Below are positions 47,272 to 57,074 of a stretch of 64,000 nt of DNA, piece by piece. The stretch's first letter is position 1; each line of letters starts with the position of its first letter. The stretch comes from CAYVQF01 sp964454015. GTDB taxonomy: Bacteria; Myxococcota_A; Bradymonadia; UBA4248. Where the stretch lies: assembly GCA_964454015.1 (NCBI GenBank), contig CAYVQF010000028.1, positions 1-64,000 of the forward strand, written 5' to 3'. A program made the position numbers and the translations under genes. The notes beneath the pieces are model-generated. The model was not told the origin of the DNA. It made no database searches and saw nothing but the letters and a program-made list of their open reading frames with translations.

Positions 47272-48798
47272 TCACTCTGGGGCCAACGCCAGCACGCCTC
47301 GGGTCAAATCCAACACCAGCTCCTTGCAACACAAGGTGCAACGGGCCCGCACCTGGGGCGCACGCAAGCCCATCTTGGCGCCCACTTTCAGACGCAGCCC
47401 CTCCAGGGTGCGCTCTTGGCACAGAGGACACTGGGCCTTCTCGCCGAAGCGCCGCTGCGCCAGCTCCCGCCACCTCGCCCCCACCTCGTCCCAGTCGTCC
47501 TCATTGTAGACAAAGGACAAAGCCTCGAACTCCTCATTCGTCGCCCCCGACCGCAACACCATCCACAGGTGAAAATCGACCCGCACCCGAAAGAGCTCCC
47601 GCTTCAGCGGCCGATCAATGAGGTTGGCCACCACCGCATCGACCGACAAACCCTCCGTCTGGGGGCTCACGCTCACGCTCTTGACGCAAGACCAGGGGAT
47701 CTTCAGCGTCGCCTCCTCACCCACCAAGAGCAACCACTGCTCAGAGAGCGCCAGCGGCGGCACATAAATGTTCGGCGCCAAAAACGACGGATGATACTGC
47801 ACCCGCATCACCCTGATGGGACGCGTCGCGTCCTCAGGCAAAGCCTTGGCAAACTCACGCTCCGCCGCAGCCGCCGCCTCCGCCGCCGCCAGAGCCGCCG
47901 CCACTTGCGCCTCCTCATGGGCCGTGAAGGCTTCCATCAACGCCTGCACCTCCGCCGTCGCCGCGCCCGGCACCAGCGCCGCCGAGAATGACTCACGCAG
48001 CGCCGCGTCGCCCCGCGCCAACCACAGACGCAACGCCGCCTCGTGAACCACCCGGTCCTCGCGGCAGCCTGGCGCAGGCAGGTCCGCCTTGAAACGCCGC
48101 GCCACCATCGGTGCCCCACGCCGCCGCCGCGCCTCCAGCGCCTGGTGCGTGATCCACATCCCGATCAAAAAAACCAGCAGCGCAAAATACCAGCGGCTCA
48201 GCGCCCACACCCCACCCGTGACCACCAACGCCGCCAAGCCGCACATGCACCCCAGATGCTCACTGCGCCCTTGCTCACCGCTCTCCTTGAGCACCAACGC
48301 CAATAGCGCATCAAAACGCTTGAACGCCGCCTCGATGGCCTCATAGCGCGGGTCTGCGCCCGCCTCCCCGGCCACGTCAACCTCGGCATCGGCCGGCCGC
48401 GCGCCCTCCTCGGCCACCGCCACCACCGCCGCCACCGCCGCCTGATGTCGCTCGGCTTTGGCATAGACCACCCCGCACTTCGGACACTCGTAAGCCGGCA
48501 CCAGATCGTCGCTCGCCCGCCGCACATAAAGACACTTGGGACAGATCCGCCCCTCACCCTCCTCACTCGGCGCGTCCTCCCGCACCACCACCCGGGCACC
48601 ACAACCCGCCGCCTTCGCCTGCACGTGCTCAGCCCGCGACCGCTCCCCCTCGCTGCGCAGCACCACCGGCGCCGACCCCAGCAACGAGGCCATCTTATCC
48701 ACATCACAGCGAAAAAGCTTGGCCAAACGCGCCGTCACCGCCGCCTCGTCCTCGCCCTCAGCCACGCCCAACATCACGACTCGATAGGGTGTACCCAT
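47272..48798 (-). CDS. Zinc-ribbon membrane protein of unknown function
   Basis: A 508-residue protein. The ATG at 48798 has GGAGG 7 bases upstream. The N-terminal 75 residues (RVVMLGVAEGEDEAAVTARLAKLF...ASLLGSAPVVLRSEGERSRAEHVQAKAAGCGARVVV) look like a ribosomal L7/L12 C-terminal-like fold. A zinc ribbon (CPKCLYVRR...YECPKCGVVYAKA) follows, then two hydrophobic segments near 185-220. After an Ala/Glu coiled coil, a beta-rich part (QWLLLVGEEATLKIPWSCVKSVSVSP) and a second ribbon (CPLCQERTLEG...CTLCCKEL) close it. I do not recognise a function. Its stop is 4 bases from the stop of the convergent aldolase gene. Confidence 0.68.
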   Translation of the reverse strand: MGTPYRVVMLGVAEGEDEAAVTARLAKLFRCDVDKMASLLGSAPVVLRSEGERSRAEHVQAKAAGCGARVVVREDAPSEEGEGRICPKCLYVRRASDDLVPAYECPKCGVVYAKAERHQAAVAAVVAVAEEGARPADAEVDVAGEAGADPRYEAIEAAFKRFDALLALVLKESGEQGRSEHLGCMCGLAALVVTGGVWALSRWYFALLVFLIGMWITHQALEARRRRGAPMVARRFKADLPAPGCREDRVVHEAALRLWLARGDAALRESFSAALVPGAATAEVQALMEAFTAHEEAQVAAALAAAEAAAAAEREFAKALPEDATRPIRVMRVQYHPSFLAPNIYVPPLALSEQWLLLVGEEATLKIPWSCVKSVSVSPQTEGLSVDAVVANLIDRPLKRELFRVRVDFHLWMVLRSGATNEEFEALSFVYNEDDWDEVGARWRELAQRRFGEKAQCPLCQERTLEGLRLKVGAKMGLRAPQVRARCTLCCKELVLDLTRGVLALAPE

Positions 48799-48957
48799 GC
48801 GCGCCTCCATATTCCAAGCGTATGCTAGACTAGAAGACCCGCGCACGCACCGCAAGCGAACCTGCCACCAGAGCACACCTCGCACCCGCTATCGTTTGGG
48901 GGGATCCACCCCCAACAGGGCGCCCTCCGCGCTCCCGCGCGCAAGCACCGTCTGGCC

Positions 48958-49662
48958 TCAGCCGCCGCGAACCACGCCCAGCAACAACACCTCCGCAGCC
49001 GCAGCGCGCAAAGAAGCACCTGGTGCCACCGTGACCACGTCCCCTGGCATCACCAACGCCGTGTCGCAAGTGCCCTGCCCCTGCAAGACCAGGCCCCGCC
49101 AAGCTGCCGCCGCGTCGACCCACGGGCTGCCAGCAGAGAGCCGCAAAAAGGCCGCCCCCGGCGCTGCGCACAGCGCCTCCGCGATGGGCAGCCAAGCCAC
49201 CCCGTCATCGCGAAGCTGCCACGAAGCCGCGTCATCGATCCTGGCCAACAACCCCTCGACCGTGGGCTCGTCTAGCTCGAAGAGCTGTCCAAGCCGGCGC
49301 ACGAAGGGCGAAAAACGGCCAGCACCCGCCACGAGGCGCTCCAATAAACGCTTCTTCGTCACCTGCGGAGGGGTTGAAGCCACTCTCTTCAGCGTCTCGT
49401 CCCCCAGCGCCTCGAGGCGCTCCTCGAACTGCCCCCGACACTCCTCACAGGAGTACATTTTCCCCGGCTCGTTCTCCAACAGCTCCGTCACCAGAGCGGC
49501 CACCGCGTCGTCGCCACCGGCGAGGGCTTGGTTCAGCCGCAGCCGCAACCGGGTCTGGGCCGCCCCCGGGTCGAGGGCACACAGGGGACAGCGATCCCGA
49601 CGCGCCGCCGAGCTCTCCGTCAGGTCACCACAACACCGGCTCTCACCCTTATCATCATGCAT
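48958..49662 (-). CDS. Cys-motif protein of unknown function
   Basis: A 234-residue soluble protein with three Cys clusters near the N-terminus (RCCGD, RCPLC, YSCEECRGQFEERLEAL), which could bind zinc or an Fe-S centre. The rest is helical (LLERLVAGAGRFSPFVRRLGQLFELDEPTVEGLLARID), then beta (LVMPGDVVTVAPGASLRAAAAEVLLLG). It loosely recalls zinc-finger anti-sigma factors that carry a cupin-like domain, but no sigma factor gene is adjacent. The ribosome site is weak. Confidence 0.55.
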   Translation of the reverse strand: MHDDKGESRCCGDLTESSAARRDRCPLCALDPGAAQTRLRLRLNQALAGGDDAVAALVTELLENEPGKMYSCEECRGQFEERLEALGDETLKRVASTPPQVTKKRLLERLVAGAGRFSPFVRRLGQLFELDEPTVEGLLARIDDAASWQLRDDGVAWLPIAEALCAAPGAAFLRLSAGSPWVDAAAAWRGLVLQGQGTCDTALVMPGDVVTVAPGASLRAAAAEVLLLGVVRGG

Positions 49663-50001
49663 GGCTAGGCACTCTCACCGCTGCTGTCGAACGCGCAAGT
49701 CGCGTCGCTCCCTTCATCTCCCCTAACTGCCTTCGCGCGCAGCGTCAAGCGCCTTTGCCATGGCGAGCACGCCCTTCCGCCCGCCATGGGCCACTGGCGC
49801 AGAGGGCAGCCAGACACCCACCCGCCCTTCACCGCCTTCCCGCCTGGCACCCAGGTCCTGGGGCGGCGCTACCAAAGGTGGGACCGAAGCACACATGACA
49901 CTTGACGTCGCCCAATGCCGAGAGTAGACAGAGCCTATCCACGGACAGCGCAGCCATTCTCCTGCGCAGTCGTCTACATTGTTCATGAGGAGCCCGCGTT
50001 T
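49663..50001. other. Divergent intergenic region (339 bp)
   Basis: It separates the Cys-motif gene from the lamin-tail lipoprotein gene. A weak sigma-70-like pair on the plus strand (TTGACG 49902-49907, 17 bases, TAGACA 49925-49930) may serve the lipoprotein. No other gene or repeat was seen. Confidence 0.4.
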
Positions 50002-52131
50002 ATGACCCGTCACATCACTCTCGCCCTCTTCCTCGTTGGCGCCCTCCTCTGGAGCACCGCCTGTAACGAAACCAACCCTAACGCCGCCGACGATGAAGCC
50101 TTCGTCGTCCCGCCGGGCAAGGCCGACAATTTCTTCAGCCTCAGCGCCCAAGAATACTACGTCCAAGGCGACTATTACGTCGAGTTGAGCAGCACCGAGG
50201 CCGCCCTCCCCGCCGCCCAGCGCGACGCCCGCGTCAAAGAGCTCGTCTACTACAAGCAAGTCGCCGTCAATTGGTTCCTCCTCCAGTACCTCCTCGATCC
50301 GGAGAACCCCGAGGAGCACAAATACCACTCCCTGACCAAAAATGGCGCCTACGAAGACCTCGCCATCTCTCCCGATCCCAACGACCCACGCCGCTACACC
50401 TTCCGCTTTCAGCAGGAAGTGGCCGGCGACTTCAACCTCCTCGACGCTCTCCCCACCACCATCGGCCCAGATGGGCTGCACCGCTTCAACCTCCCCGTGG
50501 GTAAGGTCTCCAACACCCAGCTCAGCCAGCTCGAGATCAACAACGAGTGGTATCGCCGCAGCCCCTGGTCGGGCTTTGACCCCGCTGCTGTCTCACCTTC
50601 CCAGGTGGAATACCTCGAGCTCACCATCTTCCCCCAGGTCCGCTCCAACGACGCCTGGCCCGATTACCAGGCCCTCTTCGCCGACGGCGTGGTCGACGTG
50701 GGCATCCACTTCGGCTGGGATTACCACGGCGACTACCACATGGTGCATTCACGCGACATCTACAACTGGCTCGTCGCCAACCACGCCTTCACCTCCCCCG
50801 TGGCCCGCTACGAAGACTACACCCGTCACAGCGGCCCCCTGTCCAAGACCATCCTCGCCGGCGGCCAGCCCGTCACCTTCAACATCTGGCTCTATTGGGG
50901 CCAGGTGGGCACCGAGACCGACCCCGACACCGACGCCGGTGGCCGCATCCTCGAAGAGGACATGCGCACGAGCTTCCGCAGCCGCGAGGTCATCATCTTC
51001 AGCGGACACAGCGGCCCCTTCTACGGCTTCGCCCTCGCCAACTGGAAGAAAACCGACGAAGGCGATCTCGATGACGCCAAAATTGCCAGCCTAGACTTGC
51101 TGCCCGACACCTATCAGGTGGTCCTCGCCGAGGGCTGTGACACCTACGCCATCGGCCAAGCCTTCCGCGACAATCCGGCCAAGCGCGACGCCAGCTTCAT
51201 GGACGTCATCACCACCACCAGCTACTCCAATGCCTCCACCGCCGGCGTGGTGCGCAACTTCCTCCTCGCCCTCTTCGACAACCAGCGCAACCAACACGTC
51301 CCCTGGAAGTACAGTGAGTTGCTGCGCCGCCTCGACGCCAACTCCACCTGGTTCAAGACCATGTACGGCGTCCACGGCATCGACGACAACCCCCGCCTCC
51401 ACCCCTATGCCCGCCTGGAGAACTTCTGCGTGACCTGCTCCAAAGATGCCGATTGCGGCCCCGCAGGCAACAAGTGCGTGCGCATCAACGACAACGAGCG
51501 CGTCTGCACCGCCGAGTGCCTCGGCGACGATGGCTGCCCCGCCGGTTATGCCTGTACACCTGTCGCCTCGGGGCGCACCGTCACCTCGCACCAGTGCATC
51601 CCCACCACCTTCACCTGTACCCAGCTCGATATCCCCACTGACAGCCCTTACACCCTCATCATCAACGAGGTCCTCGCCGATCCGCCCCTCGGCCTCGAAG
51701 GCGACGCCAACCGAGACGGCCTCCGCCATGGCGTCGAGGATGAGTTCATCGAGCTCATCAACGTCAGCACCAAAGCGCTCGACATCAGCGGCTGGTCCAT
51801 CGCCGACGCCGTGACCGTGCGCCACGTCTTCCCCTTCCCCACCAGCGTCGCTCCGGGTGAAGTCATCGTCGTCTTTGGCGGCGGCCAGCCCCAGGTCGAG
51901 GGCGTGCGCACCTTCGTCTCCACGGGGCTCGCCCTCAACAACAGCGGCGATCACGTCCAGCTCCTGGATGGCACGGGTGCCGTCATCGACGCCCTCAACT
52001 ACGGCGCCGAAGGCGGCCAGAAACGCTCCCTGACCCGCGCCATCGACGCCGACCCCACGAGCGACTTCGTCCAACATCCGGGCGAGCTGAGCTACTCCGC
52101 TGGCACCCGCCACGACGGCAGCCGCTTCTAG
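50002..52131 (+). CDS. Large lipoprotein with C-terminal lamin-tail (LTD) domain
   Basis: A 709-residue lipoprotein. The ATG at 50002 is preceded by GAGGAG and the signal ends LLWSTAC. The N-terminal 450 residues are unassigned but appear catalytic or binding (VDVGIHFGWDYHGDYHMVHSRDIYNWL, VIIFSGHSGPFYGFALANW, QVVLAEGCDTYAIGQAF), with a C80/caspase-like GHSGPFYG feel that I cannot confirm. A Cys-rich linker (CSKDADCGPAGNKCVRIN...CPAGYACTPV) follows. Last is a lamin-tail-like beta domain (LIINEVLADPP, DEFIELINVSTKALDISGWSI, GDHVQLLDGTGAVIDALNYG), often found on secreted nucleases and adhesins. Function is unknown. Confidence 0.72.
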   Translation: MTRHITLALFLVGALLWSTACNETNPNAADDEAFVVPPGKADNFFSLSAQEYYVQGDYYVELSSTEAALPAAQRDARVKELVYYKQVAVNWFLLQYLLDPENPEEHKYHSLTKNGAYEDLAISPDPNDPRRYTFRFQQEVAGDFNLLDALPTTIGPDGLHRFNLPVGKVSNTQLSQLEINNEWYRRSPWSGFDPAAVSPSQVEYLELTIFPQVRSNDAWPDYQALFADGVVDVGIHFGWDYHGDYHMVHSRDIYNWLVANHAFTSPVARYEDYTRHSGPLSKTILAGGQPVTFNIWLYWGQVGTETDPDTDAGGRILEEDMRTSFRSREVIIFSGHSGPFYGFALANWKKTDEGDLDDAKIASLDLLPDTYQVVLAEGCDTYAIGQAFRDNPAKRDASFMDVITTTSYSNASTAGVVRNFLLALFDNQRNQHVPWKYSELLRRLDANSTWFKTMYGVHGIDDNPRLHPYARLENFCVTCSKDADCGPAGNKCVRINDNERVCTAECLGDDGCPAGYACTPVASGRTVTSHQCIPTTFTCTQLDIPTDSPYTLIINEVLADPPLGLEGDANRDGLRHGVEDEFIELINVSTKALDISGWSIADAVTVRHVFPFPTSVAPGEVIVVFGGGQPQVEGVRTFVSTGLALNNSGDHVQLLDGTGAVIDALNYGAEGGQKRSLTRAIDADPTSDFVQHPGELSYSAGTRHDGSRF

Positions 52132-52160
52132 CCCGCGCCGAGTGCCTGGCGGCGGCACCC

Positions 52161-52856
52161 TCAACCGTCGTCGCCCGACCAGGCCAGCGCGTGCAGCAGA
52201 TAATAGGCGAGCTGGAGAACCGCCGTGGCCGCTGCAGCGACATAGGTCGCCGCCGCCGCCCGGAGCACCGTGCTCACCCCGGCCAGCTCTTGCTGCCCCA
52301 GCACCCCAAGCCCACGCAGCGCGCGACGCGCGCGGCGCGAGGCGTCGATCTCCACGGGCAGTGTCACCAGCGTGAAGAAGACGAAACCGGCAAAGAGCAC
52401 CACGCCGAGCTTGGTCAATCCCAGAGCACCCGTGATCATCCCCAAAAAGACCAGGCCAATGCCCAGGCTCGTGCCGAGGTTGGCCGCCGGCACCAGGCGC
52501 TGCCGCAAACGCATCGGGCCGTAACCTTCGGCGTCCTGGATGGCATGACCCACCTCGTGGGCCGCGATCCCCAGGGCCGCGACACTGCGCCCGTAGTAGT
52601 TGGCTTCGCTCAGGCGCAGGGTGCGATCCCACGGATCGTAGTGGTCGCTCAGCCAACCCCGTACCGGCTCGATGCGCACCCCGTAAATGCCTTGCCCGCG
52701 CAGAATGAGCTGGGCGACACCGTGACCGCTCAGCCCCGATCGCACCGCTACGCGGCTCCACCTGCCCACCGCGCCTTTGACCCAAGCCTGCGCTCCTAGA
52801 CTCAACAGCAAGCCAATCAACATCACCACCACATAGAGCCCATCGAAACCCATCAT
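52161..52856 (-). CDS. YugP-type membrane zinc metallopeptidase
   Basis: A 231-residue membrane protein of the YugP/Zn_peptidase_2 family. The ATG at 52856 follows GAGGAGGTGAGCC. One N-terminal hydrophobic segment precedes a soluble part with LSDHYDPWDRTLRLSEANYYGRSVAALGIAAHEVGHAIQ. The HEVGH motif gives His100, Glu101 and His104, and three more hydrophobic segments follow. Family order and length match. The substrate is unknown; membrane-protein quality control is likely. It is convergent with the LTD lipoprotein gene. Confidence 0.88.
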   Translation of the reverse strand: MMGFDGLYVVVMLIGLLLSLGAQAWVKGAVGRWSRVAVRSGLSGHGVAQLILRGQGIYGVRIEPVRGWLSDHYDPWDRTLRLSEANYYGRSVAALGIAAHEVGHAIQDAEGYGPMRLRQRLVPAANLGTSLGIGLVFLGMITGALGLTKLGVVLFAGFVFFTLVTLPVEIDASRRARRALRGLGVLGQQELAGVSTVLRAAAATYVAAAATAVLQLAYYLLHALAWSGDDG

Positions 52857-53129
52857 GGCTCACCTCCTCTCGCCTATTGGCGTCACGCCTTGACGGCGGA
52901 CTGCAACGTGTGGCGCGCCCCACGAAAGAGCGACCGTGAGGTCAGCCCTTGGCGCACGCTCCAGTCAATCTCGACGCCACCGCGCCGGGGTCAAGCGGCG
53001 CCAGCATCAAGCATTTCCTAGCCTTCGCGCTCGGAGACCGCTACTATCTTGGTGCGCTGCTGGCGCTGGCGCTGGCGCCGCGCCTGGGCCAACCCTCACC
53101 CCTTCTGCCCCCATACCCCGGATAGCACC

Positions 53130-55997
53130 ATGTTTTCGCCCATCCGCCGTATCCTCATCACCGGCCTCCTCACCACCGCCATGAGCGCCGCCCTGGCCTT
53201 GCCCGCCTTCGCCGACCCGCCTTTGCCACCCAAACCACTGGTACCAGCCGACTTCTCTCCAACCACACCCGACGACATGGTCGGCGAAGAGGTCGCGCCG
53301 GAGCTCCTCCGCTGGGCCGCCGATCGCTGGTATGCCATCAAGCTTCAGCCCCAACGCAAGGATCTCATCGCCCCGCGGCCGGGCGTCCTGGCCAGCAAAC
53401 GCATCGCCCTCTCCCCAGGACACGGCATCACCCTCACCGAGGCCGGCGGCTGGGGCTTCCAACGCGACCTGGTGTTGAGCCTGCGCGAGGACATCCATAC
53501 CAACCAGTGGGCCATCGACTACATCATCCCCATGCTCGAACGGGCCGGCGCCGAGATCATCCACATGCGCGAGCGGACCTATGGCAACACGGCCACCGTC
53601 GTCGACAACGACACCGACTCGGGCTACGTCGAAATCGGCACCTGGGCCACGGGCGCCTCTGCTGGCTTTGGCGGCACCTACCGCTACGCCTTCCTCGACC
53701 CAACAGGCAGCGCCAAAGCCCAGTGGCACTTCCAGGTCCAGAGCGCAGGTGTGCACCCGGTCTATATTTACTACCTCTCTGGCACCAACCGCACCGCCAG
53801 CGCCCACTATCGGCTCGACCACCTCGGCGGCGTCAGCGCCGGCACCATCAACCAAGCCGACCTCCACGTCCAGAACTGGAGCACCACCGATCCGCCGCCG
53901 CCCTCCAACACCAGCCGCCAGCCGACCCCCCTCTGGCGTTACATCGGCTCCTTCCCCTTTCTTCCCGGCACCACCTACACCCTCGAACTCTCCAACCTCG
54001 GCACCGAAACGGACAAAGTCGTCATCGCCGACGCCATCCATGTCGGCGGCGGCATGGGCACAGTGACCACGGCGAGCGGCGCCGTCTCGGGCCAGGCGCG
54101 CTGGGTCGAGTCCGCCCGGGCCTTCCTCACTTGGAAAGAGGCCCCGAGCTGGATGCGCGGCAGCGACGTCACCATCCGCCCCCTCTACGCCATCTATGAG
54201 GGCGTCGACGCTTACCTCAGCGTCCACACCAATTGCTGCAACTCCAGCGGCACCTCCACCTGGGTCTGGTACCCAGAGATGTGGGTCGGCGAAGCCTCCT
54301 GGCCCGCCAACCACGCCGCGGTCAACCTCCCCCCTGGCACCATCGACCTGGCCCGCAACCTCCAGCGCGACGTCGTCGCCCGCGTGCGCGCTGGTTGGGA
54401 CCCTGATTGGCGCGGCGGCACCTCCCTCATGGGCGCCAACTTCGGCGAGCTCCGCCCCATCCGCAATGCCTGGTACAACGACAAAAACGTCCACAACATC
54501 GACCCACCCCTCACCATCCCTGCCGCCCTCATGGAGCTCGCCTTTCACGACACGGCCTACGACGCCCGCCTCATCCGCGAGCTGGGCTTCCGACACGACA
54601 TCGCCCGCGGCATGCTGAGCGCCTTCATCCGTTTTTACCGCGGCGCCGACGCCATGATACCGCCCCTGCCTCCTCAGCAAGTCTCTGCCGTCGCTCACGA
54701 TTTCCACGTCCAGTTGCGCTGGGAAGCCACCCCTGACGCCCTCGCCAATGCGCCGAGCACCTCCTTCTACGTCTACACCTCGACCGACGGCGTCCTCTTC
54801 GAGCACACCCCGATCCAGGTCAACGACAACCACCTCCAGCTCCCCCTCCCCACCTGTGAGCCCCTCTATTTCAAGATCACCGCCGTCAACGCCGCCGGCG
54901 AGAGCCTGGACTCCCGCACGGTGGGCGTGAAGCGAAGCCACCCTGGCGGCGCCCGCGTCCTCTATGTCGACGGCGTCACCCGCGAGGTCAAGACCGTCCA
55001 CGACCCCAACAACCTCCGCACCTACGCCCGCATCTATGGACCCGCCATGGCCGGCCTCCTCCCCGGCGTCGGCTTCGACATGGTCGACGCCACCGCGGCC
55101 GTCACCGCCATCGCCGCCCACGATTACAATCTCGTCATCTGGGCCGTGGGCGAGACATCCACCCGCGACAATCCCCTGCCCAAGGCACAACAGAGCGCCA
55201 TTAGCCAGCTCCACAGCGACCAGACCCCCCTCATCATCTCGGGCTCGGAGCTGGCCTGGTTCTTGGCCACTCAGAGTGACGCCGCCGATCAGAGCTTCCT
55301 CACCCAGACCCTAGGCGCGGTCTTCGCCGCCGACGGGGCGGATTCCACCACCATCGACGCCGCCTCCTTTGGCTTGGGCAACGTGACCTTCGGCGACTGC
55401 TCCGCCGACGCCGTCTGCGTCGAGTTCCCCGACGCCATCAACGCCGCTAGCGGTGGCGCCGTGGTGCTGCGCTATCACAACAACGCCGGCGCCGTGGTCC
55501 GCCACCCCAGCCGCCCCATCCTGCTCGCCGGCTTCCCCCTCGAGAGCGTGGCCAACCCCACGACGCGTATCAACCTCATCCGCGCCCTCGCCAACACCGT
55601 CATCGACACCAACCTGGCCACCCATCTCGACTGCGCCGTGCCGCCCATCGTCGAGCCCGATCCCGAGCTGCAACCGGAGCCCGTCGAGCTCGTCGACACC
55701 ATGGAAGTGGCCGACGACATCGGCCCCGATCTCCACCTCGAGGTCGTCGAGGAGGCCACCGACGTCAGCCCCGACCTCAGCGAAGACCTCAGCCAACCGC
55801 CCCCGGACGCCAGCCCCGACGCCAGTGAAGAGCTGACGCCAACCCCGCCCAACGCCACCAAGGTCGGGTCTGAGTGTGCCTGCCACATCCACCACCGCGC
55901 CCCCGGCCCCGGCCAGGGGTGGCTAGTGGGCTTGGGCCTCGCGGCCCTCTTCTTGGTCCTCCTCCGGCGCCGGCGTCACCCGTCGGCGCAGCCCTAG
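53130..55997 (+). CDS. N-acetylmuramoyl-L-alanine amidase with Golvesin-like insert and MYXO-CTERM-like anchor
   Basis: A 955-residue secreted protein with signal peptide (ending PAFA). The Amidase_3-type zinc site is built from SPGHG (His98), Glu120, LSVHTN and MELAFHDT, which cleaves the bond between MurNAc and the peptide stem. A Golvesin-like beta domain (about 155-340; TATVVDNDTDSGYVEIGTW, AGFGGTYRYAF, AGVHPVYIYY) is inserted inside the amidase fold. A fibronectin-type III-like region (about 515-610) and an unassigned alpha/beta region follow. The end has an acidic Asp/Pro stalk, a Cys pair (ECAC), a hydrophobic helix and RRRR, which is a MYXO-CTERM-like sorting signal. The last 75 bases overlap the convergent EamA gene. 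Confidence 0.85.
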   Translation: MFSPIRRILITGLLTTAMSAALALPAFADPPLPPKPLVPADFSPTTPDDMVGEEVAPELLRWAADRWYAIKLQPQRKDLIAPRPGVLASKRIALSPGHGITLTEAGGWGFQRDLVLSLREDIHTNQWAIDYIIPMLERAGAEIIHMRERTYGNTATVVDNDTDSGYVEIGTWATGASAGFGGTYRYAFLDPTGSAKAQWHFQVQSAGVHPVYIYYLSGTNRTASAHYRLDHLGGVSAGTINQADLHVQNWSTTDPPPPSNTSRQPTPLWRYIGSFPFLPGTTYTLELSNLGTETDKVVIADAIHVGGGMGTVTTASGAVSGQARWVESARAFLTWKEAPSWMRGSDVTIRPLYAIYEGVDAYLSVHTNCCNSSGTSTWVWYPEMWVGEASWPANHAAVNLPPGTIDLARNLQRDVVARVRAGWDPDWRGGTSLMGANFGELRPIRNAWYNDKNVHNIDPPLTIPAALMELAFHDTAYDARLIRELGFRHDIARGMLSAFIRFYRGADAMIPPLPPQQVSAVAHDFHVQLRWEATPDALANAPSTSFYVYTSTDGVLFEHTPIQVNDNHLQLPLPTCEPLYFKITAVNAAGESLDSRTVGVKRSHPGGARVLYVDGVTREVKTVHDPNNLRTYARIYGPAMAGLLPGVGFDMVDATAAVTAIAAHDYNLVIWAVGETSTRDNPLPKAQQSAISQLHSDQTPLIISGSELAWFLATQSDAADQSFLTQTLGAVFAADGADSTTIDAASFGLGNVTFGDCSADAVCVEFPDAINAASGGAVVLRYHNNAGAVVRHPSRPILLAGFPLESVANPTTRINLIRALANTVIDTNLATHLDCAVPPIVEPDPELQPEPVELVDTMEVADDIGPDLHLEVVEEATDVSPDLSEDLSQPPPDASPDASEELTPTPPNATKVGSECACHIHHRAPGPGQGWLVGLGLAALFLVLLRRRRHPSAQP

Positions 55998-56927
55998 CAG
56001 CTCCACACTCAGATTGGCGCCGATGATCATCGAAGCGCTGAAGAGCAGCCACCCCGTAAAGACATCTGCGCCGGCAGCCAGGCTGATCGCCGCCGCAAAG
56101 AGGGGCTCTGCCGTGTAGACGATGGCCGCCCGCCCCGGCGAGAGCTCGCGCTGCCAGCGATTGAGGACGCTCAAAGCGATCACCGTGGCCGGCACGGCGC
56201 ACAAGAAAAGGGGCCACACGAAGGACCAAGCACTAAAAATGACCCTCACCCCAGCACCATCGAGGAGCACGCCGCCACCCGGCGCCAACAGGGTGCTGGC
56301 CGCGGTCCAACACGCCGTGAAGAGCAGCGTTGCCAGCGTCAGGGACAGGGGATCGGCGCGCCGCGTCGCGTAGTCCGTCATGACGATGTGGACCGCAAAG
56401 ACCAAGGCGCAGAGCAAGGTCGCCCACGCCCCCGGGCTCAGCCCAGCCACGGGTGGTCCTTCGATGAAGGCCACCCCGATGGTCGCCAGCACCACTCCGA
56501 CCACCACCCCCAGGGGAGGCCAGCGGCGATAGAGCAGCGCAGCAATGACCGGCGTAGCCACCACATAGAGCGAGGTCAAGAACGCCGACTGGCTTGGCGC
56601 CACCTCGGGATGGGCCAGACCATAGAGCTGTAACAAATACCCCGCAGAGAAGGGCAAGCTCAACCAGAAGCCCAGGGCCCAGGCCCGGCGATTCATGCGC
56701 CGAACACTCGCGGGCAACAACAGCGGCATCAACGCCGCCGCCACGGCAAAACGCCAGAAGAGAAAGAGCCCGCTCAAGGTCGCCGGGTGACTCACCCCCA
56801 ACAGAGCGCGCAGCGCCTCAGTCCCCTGCTTCATCCACAGAAAAGTGCCCCCCCAGAAGACACACACCGACAAGAGCCACAGGGTCGCCCGCCACCGCCG
56901 CCGCCTCTCTCCTCGACTGTCACTCAC
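55923..56927 (-). CDS. EamA (DMT superfamily) transporter
   Basis: A 334-residue inner-membrane protein with about ten hydrophobic segments in two EamA repeats (LWLLSVCVFWGGTFLWMKQG, AFLTSLYVVATPVIAALLYRRWP, AIVYTAEPLFAAAISLAAGADVFTGWLLFSASMIIGANL). The GTG at 56927 is preferred because GAGGAGG lies just upstream and family members begin there. Amino-acid or metabolite export is the usual role. Its last 75 bases, coding the hydrophilic C-terminal tail (RRRVTPAPEEDQEEGREAQAH), overlap the end of the convergent amidase gene. Confidence 0.85.
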   Translation of the reverse strand: MSDSRGERRRRWRATLWLLSVCVFWGGTFLWMKQGTEALRALLGVSHPATLSGLFLFWRFAVAAALMPLLLPASVRRMNRRAWALGFWLSLPFSAGYLLQLYGLAHPEVAPSQSAFLTSLYVVATPVIAALLYRRWPPLGVVVGVVLATIGVAFIEGPPVAGLSPGAWATLLCALVFAVHIVMTDYATRRADPLSLTLATLLFTACWTAASTLLAPGGGVLLDGAGVRVIFSAWSFVWPLFLCAVPATVIALSVLNRWQRELSPGRAAIVYTAEPLFAAAISLAAGADVFTGWLLFSASMIIGANLSVELLGLRRRVTPAPEEDQEEGREAQAH

Positions 56928-57045
56928 ACGCCTCCTCGATGGATCCCAGGTCAAGGGGCGACCAAGATGGAGCAAGCCCGCTGGCGAAGCAAGGCCGGCG
57001 AGAGACTAGGCCCCGCGCCCCCGCGCCACGACGCGAGCAAGAGGC

Positions 57046-57074
57046 TGGACAGTCCCCCACCATCCTGCTAAATT
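57046..57074 (+). promoter_or_regulatory. Candidate sigma-70 promoter with inverted repeat at the start site
   Basis: TGGACA (57046-57051, 5 of 6) and TAAATT (57069-57074, 4 of 6) are 17 bases apart. Just downstream, CCGAAT-CCA-ATTCGG (57076-57090) is a perfect 6-base inverted repeat across the predicted start site. It could be an operator, possibly for the RHH-FHA protein it would drive. Confidence 0.48.

Noticed and set aside
53007..55214. 735-codon minus-strand frame opposite the amidase
   Set aside because: Low-complexity Gly/Val/Asp translation with no ribosome site; the plus strand has a signal peptide, zinc motifs and an anchor.
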